DNA from: Actinomycetota bacterium
GTDB taxonomy: Bacteria; Actinomycetota; Aquicultoria; Aquicultorales; Aquicultoraceae
Direction of reading: 5' to 3'
DNA: 12,446 bases
Assembly (NCBI GenBank): GCA_030017355.1
Contig: JASEIR010000024.1
Span: forward strand, 4,809-17,254
In this document: positions 5,294-12,446 of the stretch, piece after piece
How positions within the stretch are numbered: position 1 is the first letter of the stretch
How the letters are laid out: each line of letters starts with the position of its first letter
Translations under genes and position numbers: made by a program
Notes under the pieces: generated by a model
What the model was told of the DNA's origin: nothing
The model's database searches: none
What the model saw: only the letters and a program-made list of their open reading frames with translations

Positions 5294-7507
5294 ATGCAGC
5301 GTAAAGTTGCAATTGCAGTTTTATTGATTATTTTACTTCTATTTCTTACTCCACAGGCGCTACAAGCTAAGCCAGAAGGCAAGGTTGTTTTTATTCTCAT
5401 GGATAATGTCACGTGGGAAGACATTATTGCCGCAAATGATCCTATCCTGAATGATTTGGTAAAAAACAGCTCTATAGGTTTGCTAAACAATAGGGGATTT
5501 AAAATGCCGTCTAGGCCAAGAAACGCTCTTAGTGTGGGTTCTGGCTTAAGAGCAGAGGGCTCTGCAGCAAGCTTTGAAGAATATAATGCAACTGAACCTT
5601 ATGGCGATGAATTAGCAATGGATGCGTACGCGCTCCGTACTGGTAAAAAAGCTAGCAAGCATCAGGTTGTTGAGCTTGGTATAGCCTCGATTGTAAAAGA
5701 TAATGAAAATGGTTTGCAGGAATTTGTTCCTGGGCTGCTGGCGAGCACTTTGAAGCAGGCAGGAAGAAGTACGGCAGTTATCGGCAACTCAGATACATCG
5801 CTTGACTATGAGCCTGAAAGCTGCAATAGAGAAGCTGTAGCAATAGCTATGGATAGCAATGGATTAGTTGAATATGGTGATGTTGGAAAAGACTTATTAC
5901 TACGTGACAAGGAGTATCCATTTGGGATTAGAACTAATTATACCAAACTCAAGCAGCGCTATGAGGAATTTTACAACAAAGCTGATTTCATTGTTGTAGA
6001 TTTGGGCGATACAACCAGGGCTGATTTATATTCAAGATATGCGTTTAAAAATCAAGCAAGCAGGCATAAAAATAGGGCTATTCATGCTGGCGCAAGATTT
6101 ATAAAACAAGCGATGGATTTTGCAAGTAACGACACAACTTTCATCATCGCATCCCTTTCCCCACCAGGATCTAACAAGTATCCGTTAAAATTGGAATATG
6201 AACAATTGACACCAATAATTGTGCATGGGCCGGCTTTTGGAAGAGGCAATCTAATTTCCAACACAACACGAAGGGAAGGGATTGTCACAACAATAGATAT
6301 AGCCCCGACTGTATTAAGCATCATGGGACTGCAGAAGCCAATTAATATGTCTGGAAGCTCACTGTATTCTATTCCTATAAAGGTTGATGAGAAAGGTCTT
6401 GATAGTTTTAACCAGAGCGCGGTTGGAATCAAGGGGACTCGAAGAACAGCTGTACTTGCATATATTTACATACAGCTTGCTATCTGTCTACTGGCGGCTT
6501 TGGTTTTAGCGTTTCGAAAGATGCTAAACCATACCACAGTTACACTTCTTGAGACGCTTATTTTTGCAACCATGGCTTATCCACTACTTTCTTTCTATAC
6601 CACAAAGTTTGCTAGTTTAGCTGATAAAGGTTTTATAGTTACATTATTAACATTAGCTGCTTCGCTTGTTTTTGCTTCTATTCTTATGATAATGCGAAAA
6701 AATGTTCTTAATCCTGTTATTGGTATTACTGCAATAATAGTAGGTGTTCTATCAATAGATGCGCTTGTTGGAGCCCCATCTTTTATAAACAGCATCTTTG
6801 GCTACGATCCCATACGAGGGGCACGATTTTATGGTATTGGAAACGAGGGGATGGCAATTCTAATTGCTAACACTCTACTTCTTTATGGTATGTTGCTTGA
6901 GAAGTATCGGAATAAATGGGCGATTCCGACTGGCTTGTTGCTGTGCTTGGCAATCACTTTTATAATTGGATTTCCAAAAATCGGGGCTAATACTGGCGGG
7001 ACCATAACAGCAGTTTTTGCTTTTACAGTAATGCTTCTGCTAACGGTTAAGTCGAGGTTGACAGTAAAGGATATATTGGTTGCTTTTTTGGCTGTCGTCT
7101 TGGTTTTAGGAGGTTTTGTTGCTTACGATGTGCTACATGGTGCAGCAACGCATATGGGAAAGACCGTTAATTTGATCGAGACAGAAGGCTTTGCGCAAAT
7201 CGCTATGATTGCAAAGCGAAAACTTGCGGTAAATTTCATGATTTTAAGATATAGCACATGGTCGTATTTCCTTTTGTTTGCACTTGGCTTGCTGATTTTC
7301 TTGTGGTTTAGACCAGTTGGGGTACTAAAGGGGCTACTGGCAAATCACAAGGGATTATCAATAGCAATTCCCGCATCAATTGTTGGGGGAATTGCTGGGT
7401 TTGCGTTCAATGATTCGGGAATTCTAATTCCCGCAATTATGATGTCGTATATAATACCAACAGTTATATACTTAATGATTTGGGAGCAATATCATTCAAA
7501 GGGATAG
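5294..7507 (+). CDS. Two-part membrane protein: exported alkaline-phosphatase-like domain plus polytopic membrane domain
   Basis: A 737-residue protein. Residues 1-25 are a signal peptide ending LQA. Residues about 28-375 resemble the alkaline phosphatase/sulfatase superfamily: strand VVFILMDN with Asp37 in the first metal-ligand position, NALSVGSG (77-84) where a Ser/Thr nucleophile would sit, FIVVDLGDTTRAD (232-244), and VTTIDIAPTVLSIMG (331-345), the usual late motif. The classical second-site histidines are not clearly visible, so catalysis is uncertain. From about residue 385 come roughly ten membrane helices with distinctive loops: RGARFYGIGNEGM (508-520), NTGG (566-569) and NDSG (706-709). 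GGAGG (5283-5287) lies 6 bases before ATG. The MraY-like gene follows after one base, so the two are translationally coupled and probably work together, perhaps in handling a phospho-glycan outside the membrane. I know no characterised member. Confidence 0.75.
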   Translation: MQRKVAIAVLLIILLLFLTPQALQAKPEGKVVFILMDNVTWEDIIAANDPILNDLVKNSSIGLLNNRGFKMPSRPRNALSVGSGLRAEGSAASFEEYNATEPYGDELAMDAYALRTGKKASKHQVVELGIASIVKDNENGLQEFVPGLLASTLKQAGRSTAVIGNSDTSLDYEPESCNREAVAIAMDSNGLVEYGDVGKDLLLRDKEYPFGIRTNYTKLKQRYEEFYNKADFIVVDLGDTTRADLYSRYAFKNQASRHKNRAIHAGARFIKQAMDFASNDTTFIIASLSPPGSNKYPLKLEYEQLTPIIVHGPAFGRGNLISNTTRREGIVTTIDIAPTVLSIMGLQKPINMSGSSLYSIPIKVDEKGLDSFNQSAVGIKGTRRTAVLAYIYIQLAICLLAALVLAFRKMLNHTTVTLLETLIFATMAYPLLSFYTTKFASLADKGFIVTLLTLAASLVFASILMIMRKNVLNPVIGITAIIVGVLSIDALVGAPSFINSIFGYDPIRGARFYGIGNEGMAILIANTLLLYGMLLEKYRNKWAIPTGLLLCLAITFIIGFPKIGANTGGTITAVFAFTVMLLLTVKSRLTVKDILVAFLAVVLVLGGFVAYDVLHGAATHMGKTVNLIETEGFAQIAMIAKRKLAVNFMILRYSTWSYFLLFALGLLIFLWFRPVGVLKGLLANHKGLSIAIPASIVGGIAGFAFNDSGILIPAIMMSYIIPTVIYLMIWEQYHSKG

Positions 7508-7508
7508 T

Positions 7509-8381
7509 ATGCTGTACTTCTATCTATGGGTTTTTGCGCATGCGGCAGGAGCCGCAACTATAAGCCTGCTAACTCTTAAACCTCTAAAGCAGATGCTTAG
7601 AAGAGCTGGTGCAGTCAGGGCTAATTTTCGCCAGCGGGAAGTTATAAACATGGCAGGCATTTTAATCGTATTTGTTTGGATGCTATTGATGGCATTAGTA
7701 GCTGTTTTTCCTGCTTTAATTAAGGCAATTGATATAAATTTGCCAAACGGTTTTGTTCTAAGCCTAAATGTAGCGATGCCGCTTACGGCAATAATAATAG
7801 GAGCTGGCCTGTTTGGTTTAATTGATGACCTACTTGGCAATCGCGAATCCACCGGTTTTAAAGGTCATATTGGAGAGCTTATAAAAGGAAGACTTACAAC
7901 CGGGGGATTGAAAGCCATTGGCATAACTTCAGTAGCTCTACTTGCTGCTGCATTCTTATCTAACAATATATCTGAGATTATTGGCAATGCAGCACTAATA
8001 GCGCTTTTTGTAAATACCGTTAACTTGCTTGACCTAAGGCCAGGCCGAGCGTTAAAGTTTTATATCCCCTTGCAGTTGCTATTAGCTATTGCTGGAATAA
8101 AAACACTTGGGACATCTTCCGCGGCACTTTTAGGCATTGCGCTTGTGATGATTGGGCCAGATTTAAAAGAAGAGGTTATGCTTGGTGATACTGGGTCAAA
8201 TATACTTGGGGGCGTCCTTGGTTTTTGTTTGGCTGCAATATTTGAGTGGAATATAAAACTACCGGTCATTATCTTACTATTGGTGCTGCAATTGCTTACA
8301 GAGAAGTTTTCTATTAGCGAGGTCATCGAGCGTACGCCAGCTCTTAGAGCCATAGATAATTTTGGCAGGCGAGTTGATTGA
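7509..8381 (+). CDS. Divergent MraY/WecA-family phospho-sugar:polyprenyl-phosphate transferase
   Basis: A 290-residue polytopic protein with the landmarks of the polyprenyl-phosphate N-acetylhexosamine-1-phosphate transferase family: GLIDDLLG (103-110, Asp106 and Asp107) followed by GFKGH, NTVNLLDLRPGRALK (169-183), and LGDTGSN (225-231). Family members move a phospho-sugar from a UDP-sugar to undecaprenyl phosphate at the inner membrane face, starting peptidoglycan, teichoic acid or O-antigen-type glycans. It differs from MraY: the usual NxxNxxDGLDGLA reads NLLDLRPGRA, the C-terminal PxHHHxE loop is missing, and the end is SISEVIERTPALRAIDNFGRR. At 290 residues it is shorter than typical MraY (about 320-360). 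It is therefore probably not the peptidoglycan enzyme. One base separates it from the upstream stop, and AAAGGGA in the end of that gene may act as the SD. Confidence 0.82.
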   Translation: MLYFYLWVFAHAAGAATISLLTLKPLKQMLRRAGAVRANFRQREVINMAGILIVFVWMLLMALVAVFPALIKAIDINLPNGFVLSLNVAMPLTAIIIGAGLFGLIDDLLGNRESTGFKGHIGELIKGRLTTGGLKAIGITSVALLAAAFLSNNISEIIGNAALIALFVNTVNLLDLRPGRALKFYIPLQLLLAIAGIKTLGTSSAALLGIALVMIGPDLKEEVMLGDTGSNILGGVLGFCLAAIFEWNIKLPVIILLLVLQLLTEKFSISEVIERTPALRAIDNFGRRVD

Positions 8382-8525
8382 AGTATTCGTTTTTGCGGCA
8401 AATCATGATAAAATTCGGGAGTTGTTTTTATATTTTACACAAACGTAACTCTGTGTCTTTTGCAGACAACAATAAGATATAGTAGACTTCAAGAAGGAGT
8501 AAAGCAAGCAAAAGGAGATAGATGA
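8382..8525 (+). promoter_or_regulatory. Leader region of pyrG with two Shine-Dalgarno-like sites
   Basis: This 144-bp gap precedes pyrG. AAGGAG occurs at 8494-8499 and again, within AAAAGGAG, near 8510-8517. The second is 8 bases before the TTG start at 8526; the first has no start codon at normal spacing. An ATG at 8522 is out of frame. I found no attenuator hairpin with a U-tract of the Bacillus pyrG type and no strong -35/-10 pair. TATAGT (8478-8483) is a possible -10, but the nearest TTGCAG (8460-8465) is too close. A weak ACACA/TGTGT pair (8437-8441/8452-8456) is probably chance. Confidence 0.4.
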
Positions 8526-10166
8526 TTGGCTAAACATGTGTTCGTAACCGGCGGCGTTATATCATCGCTTGGTAAGGGTATTACCGCGGCCTCTCTTGGA
8601 AGATTGCTAAAGAGTAGAGGCTACAAAGTTACCATTCAAAAGCTGGATCCATATTTAAATGTAGATCCAGGAACTATGAGTCCCTTCCAACACGGCGAAG
8701 TTTTTGTAACAGATGACGGAACAGAAACCGACCTGGACCTTGGTCATTATGAAAGATTCATCGACGAGAATTTAGGTCGTGACAGTAATGTTACGGCAGG
8801 GCAGATCTACTGGTCAATCGTCACGAAGGAAAGACGGGGCGAATTTTTGGGCGGGACCGTCCAGGTAATTCCCCACGTCACGAACGAAATAAAGCAGCGT
8901 ATTCTTAATCTTGCCACTGACGATAGCAATCACATTGTTATTACTGAGGTTGGCGGAACAGTTGGCGATATTGAAAGCCTTCCATTTCTTGAAGCAATAA
9001 GGCAGTTTAAAAAAGATGTCGGCAAAGAAAACGTCCTCTACATTCATGTAACTTTAATACCTTACTTAAGCTCCTCATCAGAGTTGAAGACAAAACCTAC
9101 GCAGCATAGCGTTAAAGAATTGCGAAGTATTGGTATACAACCGGATATTATTGTGGCAAGGTCAGATAGGCCAATTGATATATCGGTAAAGAAAAAAATT
9201 GGTCTTTTCTGTGATATTGAGCCGTCAAGTGTTATAACAGCTATCGATGCTGATAACCTGTATATCATTCCACTTATGCTTCATGACGAAGGTCTTGATG
9301 ACATTGTTGCTGAGCATTTGGGTTTGGATAATGGACCTGCTGATTTAAGTGAGTGGCGAAGCCTTGTAGACCGAATTCGCAGGGTTGAAAATAAGATAAA
9401 AATAGGGCTTGTTGGCAAATACGTACAGTTGCCTGATGCGTATCTAAGCGTTGTTGAGGCTTTGAAACATGGTGGATACTATAATAACACAGATGTTGAG
9501 ATAGTATGGGTTGATGCTGAAACCTTAAGCCAAGAAGAAGTTGAAAGACAATTAGCTTTAGTGGATGGCATCCTGGTTCCAGGTGGATTTGGCATTCGAG
9601 GAATTGAAGGTAAAATAAACGCAGTAAAATTTGCGCGTGAGAATAGGATTCCTTTCTTTGGTATATGCCTTGGTCTGCAGTGCGCAGTTGTCGAGTATGC
9701 TAGAAATGTTGTTGGTCTAGAGGGTGCAAATAGCTCAGAGTTTGACCCAAAGACACCTCATCCAGTTATAGACCTGCTACCAGAACAAAAGCAAGTTGAA
9801 GACATGGGCGGGACCATGAGGCTTGGCGCATATCCGTGTAAAATTGCGGAGGGAAGTTTTGCCTATAAAGCTTATGGAAGCAATGAAATCCACGAAAGGC
9901 ATCGCCACCGCTACGAGGTAAACAACGAATATGTTGATGTACTGGAAAAAGCAGGCCTTGTTTTAAGTGGACGCTCACCCAATGGATATCTAGTTGAAAT
10001 TATCGAAATTAAGGATCATCCGTGGTTTGTCGGTACGCAGTTTCACCCCGAGTTTAAGTCGCGGCCAACAAGACCGCATCCTTTATTTAGAGATTTTATT
10101 GGTGCGGCACTAAAATACAGCAAAGAAAGAGAAAAATCCCAATTAATTCACAGCTATTTCAAGTAA
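8526..10166 (+). CDS. pyrG: CTP synthase (glutamine-hydrolysing)
   Basis: A full-length 546-residue enzyme (family about 530-550) converting UTP, ATP and glutamine to CTP, the last step of pyrimidine nucleotide synthesis, in the cytoplasm. The N-terminal amidoligase domain shows FVTGGVISSLGKGI (6-19), QKLDPYLNVDPGTMSPFQHGEVFV (split: QKLDPY 38-43, GTMSPFQHGEVFV 49-61), DLGHYERF (71-78; Asp71 region binds Mg) and EVGGTVGDIES (141-151). The class I glutamine amidotransferase domain starts near residue 290 and has the nucleophile Cys381 in GICLGLQ and His507 and Glu509 in TQFHPEF. Nothing is missing. The TTG start matches the family N-terminus (MAKHVFVTGG) and has AGGAG 8 bases upstream. The M20 peptidase gene follows after 57 bases, an arrangement familiar from Firmicutes and Actinobacteria. 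Confidence 0.98.
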   Translation: MAKHVFVTGGVISSLGKGITAASLGRLLKSRGYKVTIQKLDPYLNVDPGTMSPFQHGEVFVTDDGTETDLDLGHYERFIDENLGRDSNVTAGQIYWSIVTKERRGEFLGGTVQVIPHVTNEIKQRILNLATDDSNHIVITEVGGTVGDIESLPFLEAIRQFKKDVGKENVLYIHVTLIPYLSSSSELKTKPTQHSVKELRSIGIQPDIIVARSDRPIDISVKKKIGLFCDIEPSSVITAIDADNLYIIPLMLHDEGLDDIVAEHLGLDNGPADLSEWRSLVDRIRRVENKIKIGLVGKYVQLPDAYLSVVEALKHGGYYNNTDVEIVWVDAETLSQEEVERQLALVDGILVPGGFGIRGIEGKINAVKFARENRIPFFGICLGLQCAVVEYARNVVGLEGANSSEFDPKTPHPVIDLLPEQKQVEDMGGTMRLGAYPCKIAEGSFAYKAYGSNEIHERHRHRYEVNNEYVDVLEKAGLVLSGRSPNGYLVEIIEIKDHPWFVGTQFHPEFKSRPTRPHPLFRDFIGAALKYSKEREKSQLIHSYFK

Positions 10167-10223
10167 GAACCAAGCTAGCTAAACCCCGCGTTAGTAATGC
10201 TTATTTAAGTTACCGGAGGATTT

Positions 10224-11333
10224 ATGGTTGACGAAAGCCGGTTGGTAAGATTGTTTGAGACCTTAGTTAGAATCTATAGCCCCAGTAGAAAAGAACAAGT
10301 AATCGCTGATTATATAAAAGGATATATTGAAGCACTAGGTTTTTTAGCTTATGAAGATGAAGCAGGAACTGGGGACGTGCTAAGTTCTGGAAATGTCATA
10401 GTCACTATCCCAGGGACAGCTGAAGGCCCTTGCATTTTGTTTGTTTCCCATTTAGATACCGTTGAACCTGCTAAAGATGTTGAGCCAGTTATAGAGAACG
10501 GAGTTATAAGGAGCAAGGGCGATACAGTACTTGGAGCAGATGATAAAGCAGGCGTTGCGGTGATGCTAGAACTCGCCTCTATACTGGCAAGTAAGTCAGT
10601 TTTGCATGGGCCAGTTCATCTTATATTTACTGTTGCGGAAGAAGTTGGTCTTGAGGGAGCAAAAGCTCTTGATTTAAGCGATAAAAAGATAGATTACACT
10701 TATGTGTTGGATGCCAGCGGAAAAGTTGGCACAATTGTGATCAGTGCGCCATATCAAGATTCGTTTGAAATTGAGTTTAAGGGTAGGGCAGCGCATGCTG
10801 GAATGGCGCCTGAAATGGGCATCAGTGCGATTGTTGCTGCGTCTAAAGCTATAGGATGTATGAAGCTTGGCAGGATAGATGACGAGACGACTGCTAATGT
10901 TGGCGTCATCGAAGGTGGGAAAGCGGGCAATATAGTACCCGATAAAGCTAGGGTTGTTGCTGAAGCTAGAAGCTTGGATGTAAATAAGTTAGAAGCTCAA
11001 GCACAGCATATGATGGAATGCTGCAAGGCAGCAGCTAAAGAAATCGGCGCCAAAGTTGATATAAAACGCTATCGCCCGTATGATGGATATTTGCATACAG
11101 GAGACGATCCGGTTGTAAAGAATGTCATGGACAAAATGCTGGCCGTTGGGATTACGCCGCGGCTAGAAAAGAGTGGAGGCGGTAGCGATACTAATGTATT
11201 TAATTCAAAAGGAATATCAGCTGTAAACCTAGGCGTGGGCTATGACCATGTGCATACAACGGATGAATATATGCCGATTTCTGAAATGGTAAAGCTGGCT
11301 AATCTGCTAGTTGAACTGGTAAAGGTAAAGTAG
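10224..11333 (+). CDS. M20 family metallopeptidase (PepT-like)
   Basis: A 369-residue cytoplasmic zinc peptidase of the M20/M25/M40 group, closest in pattern to the 'PepT-like' proteins. Metal and catalytic positions are present: SHLDTV (75-80, His76 ligand, Asp78), GADDKAG (104-110, bridging Asp106), AEEVG (138-142, catalytic Glu139 and ligand Glu140), LDAS (162-165, Asp163) and HVHTTDEY (342-349, last His ligand). The dimerisation domain carries the usual GRAAHAG (187-193) and EGGKAGNIVPDKA (230-242). It should remove an N-terminal residue from small peptides, or hydrolyse a related amide; true tripeptidase specificity cannot be read. GGAGG (10215-10219) precedes ATG by 4 bases. The DUF3866 gene starts 6 bases after its stop, so both are probably co-translated. 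Confidence 0.93.
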   Translation: MVDESRLVRLFETLVRIYSPSRKEQVIADYIKGYIEALGFLAYEDEAGTGDVLSSGNVIVTIPGTAEGPCILFVSHLDTVEPAKDVEPVIENGVIRSKGDTVLGADDKAGVAVMLELASILASKSVLHGPVHLIFTVAEEVGLEGAKALDLSDKKIDYTYVLDASGKVGTIVISAPYQDSFEIEFKGRAAHAGMAPEMGISAIVAASKAIGCMKLGRIDDETTANVGVIEGGKAGNIVPDKARVVAEARSLDVNKLEAQAQHMMECCKAAAKEIGAKVDIKRYRPYDGYLHTGDDPVVKNVMDKMLAVGITPRLEKSGGGSDTNVFNSKGISAVNLGVGYDHVHTTDEYMPISEMVKLANLLVELVKVK

Positions 11334-11339
11334 ACGAAA

Positions 11340-12422
11340 ATGATTACGCTAAAGAAGGCAAAGGTTGTTCAAATAAACAGGGCTCGCCCTGGTTATATCG
11401 AAGCCTTGGTTGATATTGGAGGGAAGCACCAAAAAGCGATTTGCTATGAGGCATTAACAGGCGAAATAAAACGCGGCGATGTTGTTATAATAAACACAAC
11501 TGCTGTTGATTTAGGTCTTGGAACTGGTGGCTGGCACTTCATACTTTTTAATCTGAGCAAAAAAGAGGTTGTCTCGCAGAGCGACGGCCACATAATGAAA
11601 CTTCGCTATACCCCTTTGCAAATAAAATGCTTGGCAGTAGAAGAAGAAAAAAGCCCATATCATGAATTGCTAAAAGATGCGACTGATATAGCAGGTATGC
11701 CTGTCATCGTAGGTTCGCTTCATAGCCAGCTGCCTGCCGCAGCAATTGTGCTTAAAGAATTAGTACCTGATGCTTCGATTGCCTACATAATGACAGATGG
11801 AGCTGCTTTACCTATTGCATTTAGTGAGCATGTAGCTCGGATGGTTGAAGATGGAATAATCAATGAAACTGTAACAGTTGGTCATGCTTTTGGCGGTTCT
11901 ATCGAGGCCGTTAACATTTTTAGCGGTCTAGCTGCAGCAAAGCATGCAGCTAAGGCCGATGTGGCGATTGTTTGCATGGGTCCTGGAATTGTTGGCAGTA
12001 ACACGAGGTTAGGTTTTACAGGTATTGAGCAAGGACAAATTATAAACGCTGTAAATGGCCTTAAAGGAAGGCCAGTTGCTATACCAAGGATTAGCTTTGC
12101 TGACACGCGATTGCGTCATCAAGGGCTTAGCCATCATACATTGACCTCGCTGTCAATAGCGGCGATCTCTCGCTGTACGGTTACCATTCCGAAGATGGAT
12201 AAAAGCAAAGAAGATATAGTGTATGGTCAAATTCGCGATTCAGGGCTAGATAAGATACATGATATAGTAAAAATCGATGCAGCAATTACTCTAGAAGCGA
12301 TAAAGAAAAAGGGCATACTGCCAACAACGATGGGCAGAACCGTTGATCAAGACCCTGAATTCTTTATGGCTGCTGGAGCAGCTGGTATTTACACAGCTAA
12401 CATATTGCTTGGGAGCAGTTGA
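11340..12422 (+). CDS. DUF3866 family protein
   Basis: A 360-residue protein without signal peptide or membrane helices, matching the DUF3866 family in length and blocks: DLGLGTGGWHFILFNL (57-72), MKLRYTPLQ (86-94), EEEKSPYHELL (101-111), LHSQLP (127-132), YIMTDGAALP (149-158), GHAFGG (181-186), CMGPGIVGSNTRLGFTGIEQG (MGPGIVGSN 213-221, LGFTGIEQG 224-232) and RISFADTRLRHQG with SHHTLT (250-269). The His/Asp-rich blocks look like an active or ligand-binding site, but no activity is established as far as I know. The start is 6 bases after the peptidase stop with only a weak SD, suggesting translational coupling. Its stop overlaps the next start (ATGA-type overlap at 12420-12424). Conserved linkage to the peptidase and a NUDIX gene suggests a shared cytoplasmic process. 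Confidence 0.92.
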   Translation: MITLKKAKVVQINRARPGYIEALVDIGGKHQKAICYEALTGEIKRGDVVIINTTAVDLGLGTGGWHFILFNLSKKEVVSQSDGHIMKLRYTPLQIKCLAVEEEKSPYHELLKDATDIAGMPVIVGSLHSQLPAAAIVLKELVPDASIAYIMTDGAALPIAFSEHVARMVEDGIINETVTVGHAFGGSIEAVNIFSGLAAAKHAAKADVAIVCMGPGIVGSNTRLGFTGIEQGQIINAVNGLKGRPVAIPRISFADTRLRHQGLSHHTLTSLSIAAISRCTVTIPKMDKSKEDIVYGQIRDSGLDKIHDIVKIDAAITLEAIKKKGILPTTMGRTVDQDPEFFMAAGAAGIYTANILLGSS

Positions 12423-12446
12423 TGAAAGAGGAAGCAGTTAATGGAA
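12422..12446 (+). CDS. Start of the next gene, probably a NUDIX hydrolase (3'-truncated by the window edge)
   Basis: An ATG at 12422 overlaps the TGA stop of the DUF3866 gene and is preceded by GGGAG (12411-12415) at 6 bases. Eight codons are visible (MKEEAVNG) before the window ends. The overlap and SD make a real gene likely. The product is inferred only from familiar gene order, in which DUF3866 is followed by an ADP-ribose-pyrophosphatase-type NUDIX hydrolase and then a XerD-type recombinase; the visible residues prove nothing. Confidence 0.5.

Noticed and set aside
8437..8456. ACACA/TGTGT pair as a pyrG attenuator stem
   Set aside because: A 5-bp stem with a 10-base loop and no following U-tract is too weak to call.
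10167..10223. Gap after pyrG examined for a terminator or promoter
   Set aside because: Only a small AGCTAGCT palindrome is present, with no stem-loop plus U-tract and no clear -35/-10 pair.

Overview
The window is a dense run of bacterial genes with moderate-to-low G+C (around 40% by eye). All but one gene lie on the + strand. Gene content and order suggest a monoderm-type bacterium: a deep-branching actinobacterium or a Peptococcaceae-like clostridium. The pairing of a SteA-type protein with an MctB/SteB-type protein, and the run pyrG - M20 peptidase - DUF3866 - (probable NUDIX), are orders I know from those two groups. The sequence alone does not let me choose between them. No rRNA, tRNA, insertion sequence, phage gene or CRISPR array was seen.

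Region 1 (1-3012) holds the 3' end of a steA-like cell-division gene, a mctB/steB-like membrane-anchored coiled-coil protein, a GT2 glycosyltransferase and a GT4 glycosyltransferase. All are co-directional.

Region 2 (3013-3969) is an interruption. One gene on the - strand encodes a small secreted acidic protein with four 34-residue thrombospondin-type-3 (calcium-binding) modules. It converges on the GT4 gene across a GATTAA hexanucleotide microsatellite. A 254-bp divergent intergenic region separates it from the next + strand gene and carries a 7-bp-arm inverted repeat close to a weak promoter candidate.

Region 3 (3970-8381) resumes the envelope theme. It has a GT-C (GT39/ArnT-like) integral membrane glycosyltransferase, a 737-residue two-part protein (exported alkaline-phosphatase-like domain plus a polytopic membrane domain with unusual conserved-looking motifs), and, one base later, a divergent MraY/WecA-type phospho-sugar:polyprenyl-phosphate transferase. 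With the GT2 and GT4 genes these could build and modify a lipid-linked surface glycan, with SteA/SteB linking it to division. That pathway is inference, but it is the best candidate here for an undescribed system.

Region 4 (8382-12446) is housekeeping: CTP synthase (pyrG, TTG start, two Shine-Dalgarno-like sites), an M20/PepT-like metallopeptidase, a DUF3866 protein, and the first eight codons of a gene overlapping the DUF3866 stop, which by family gene order is probably a NUDIX hydrolase.
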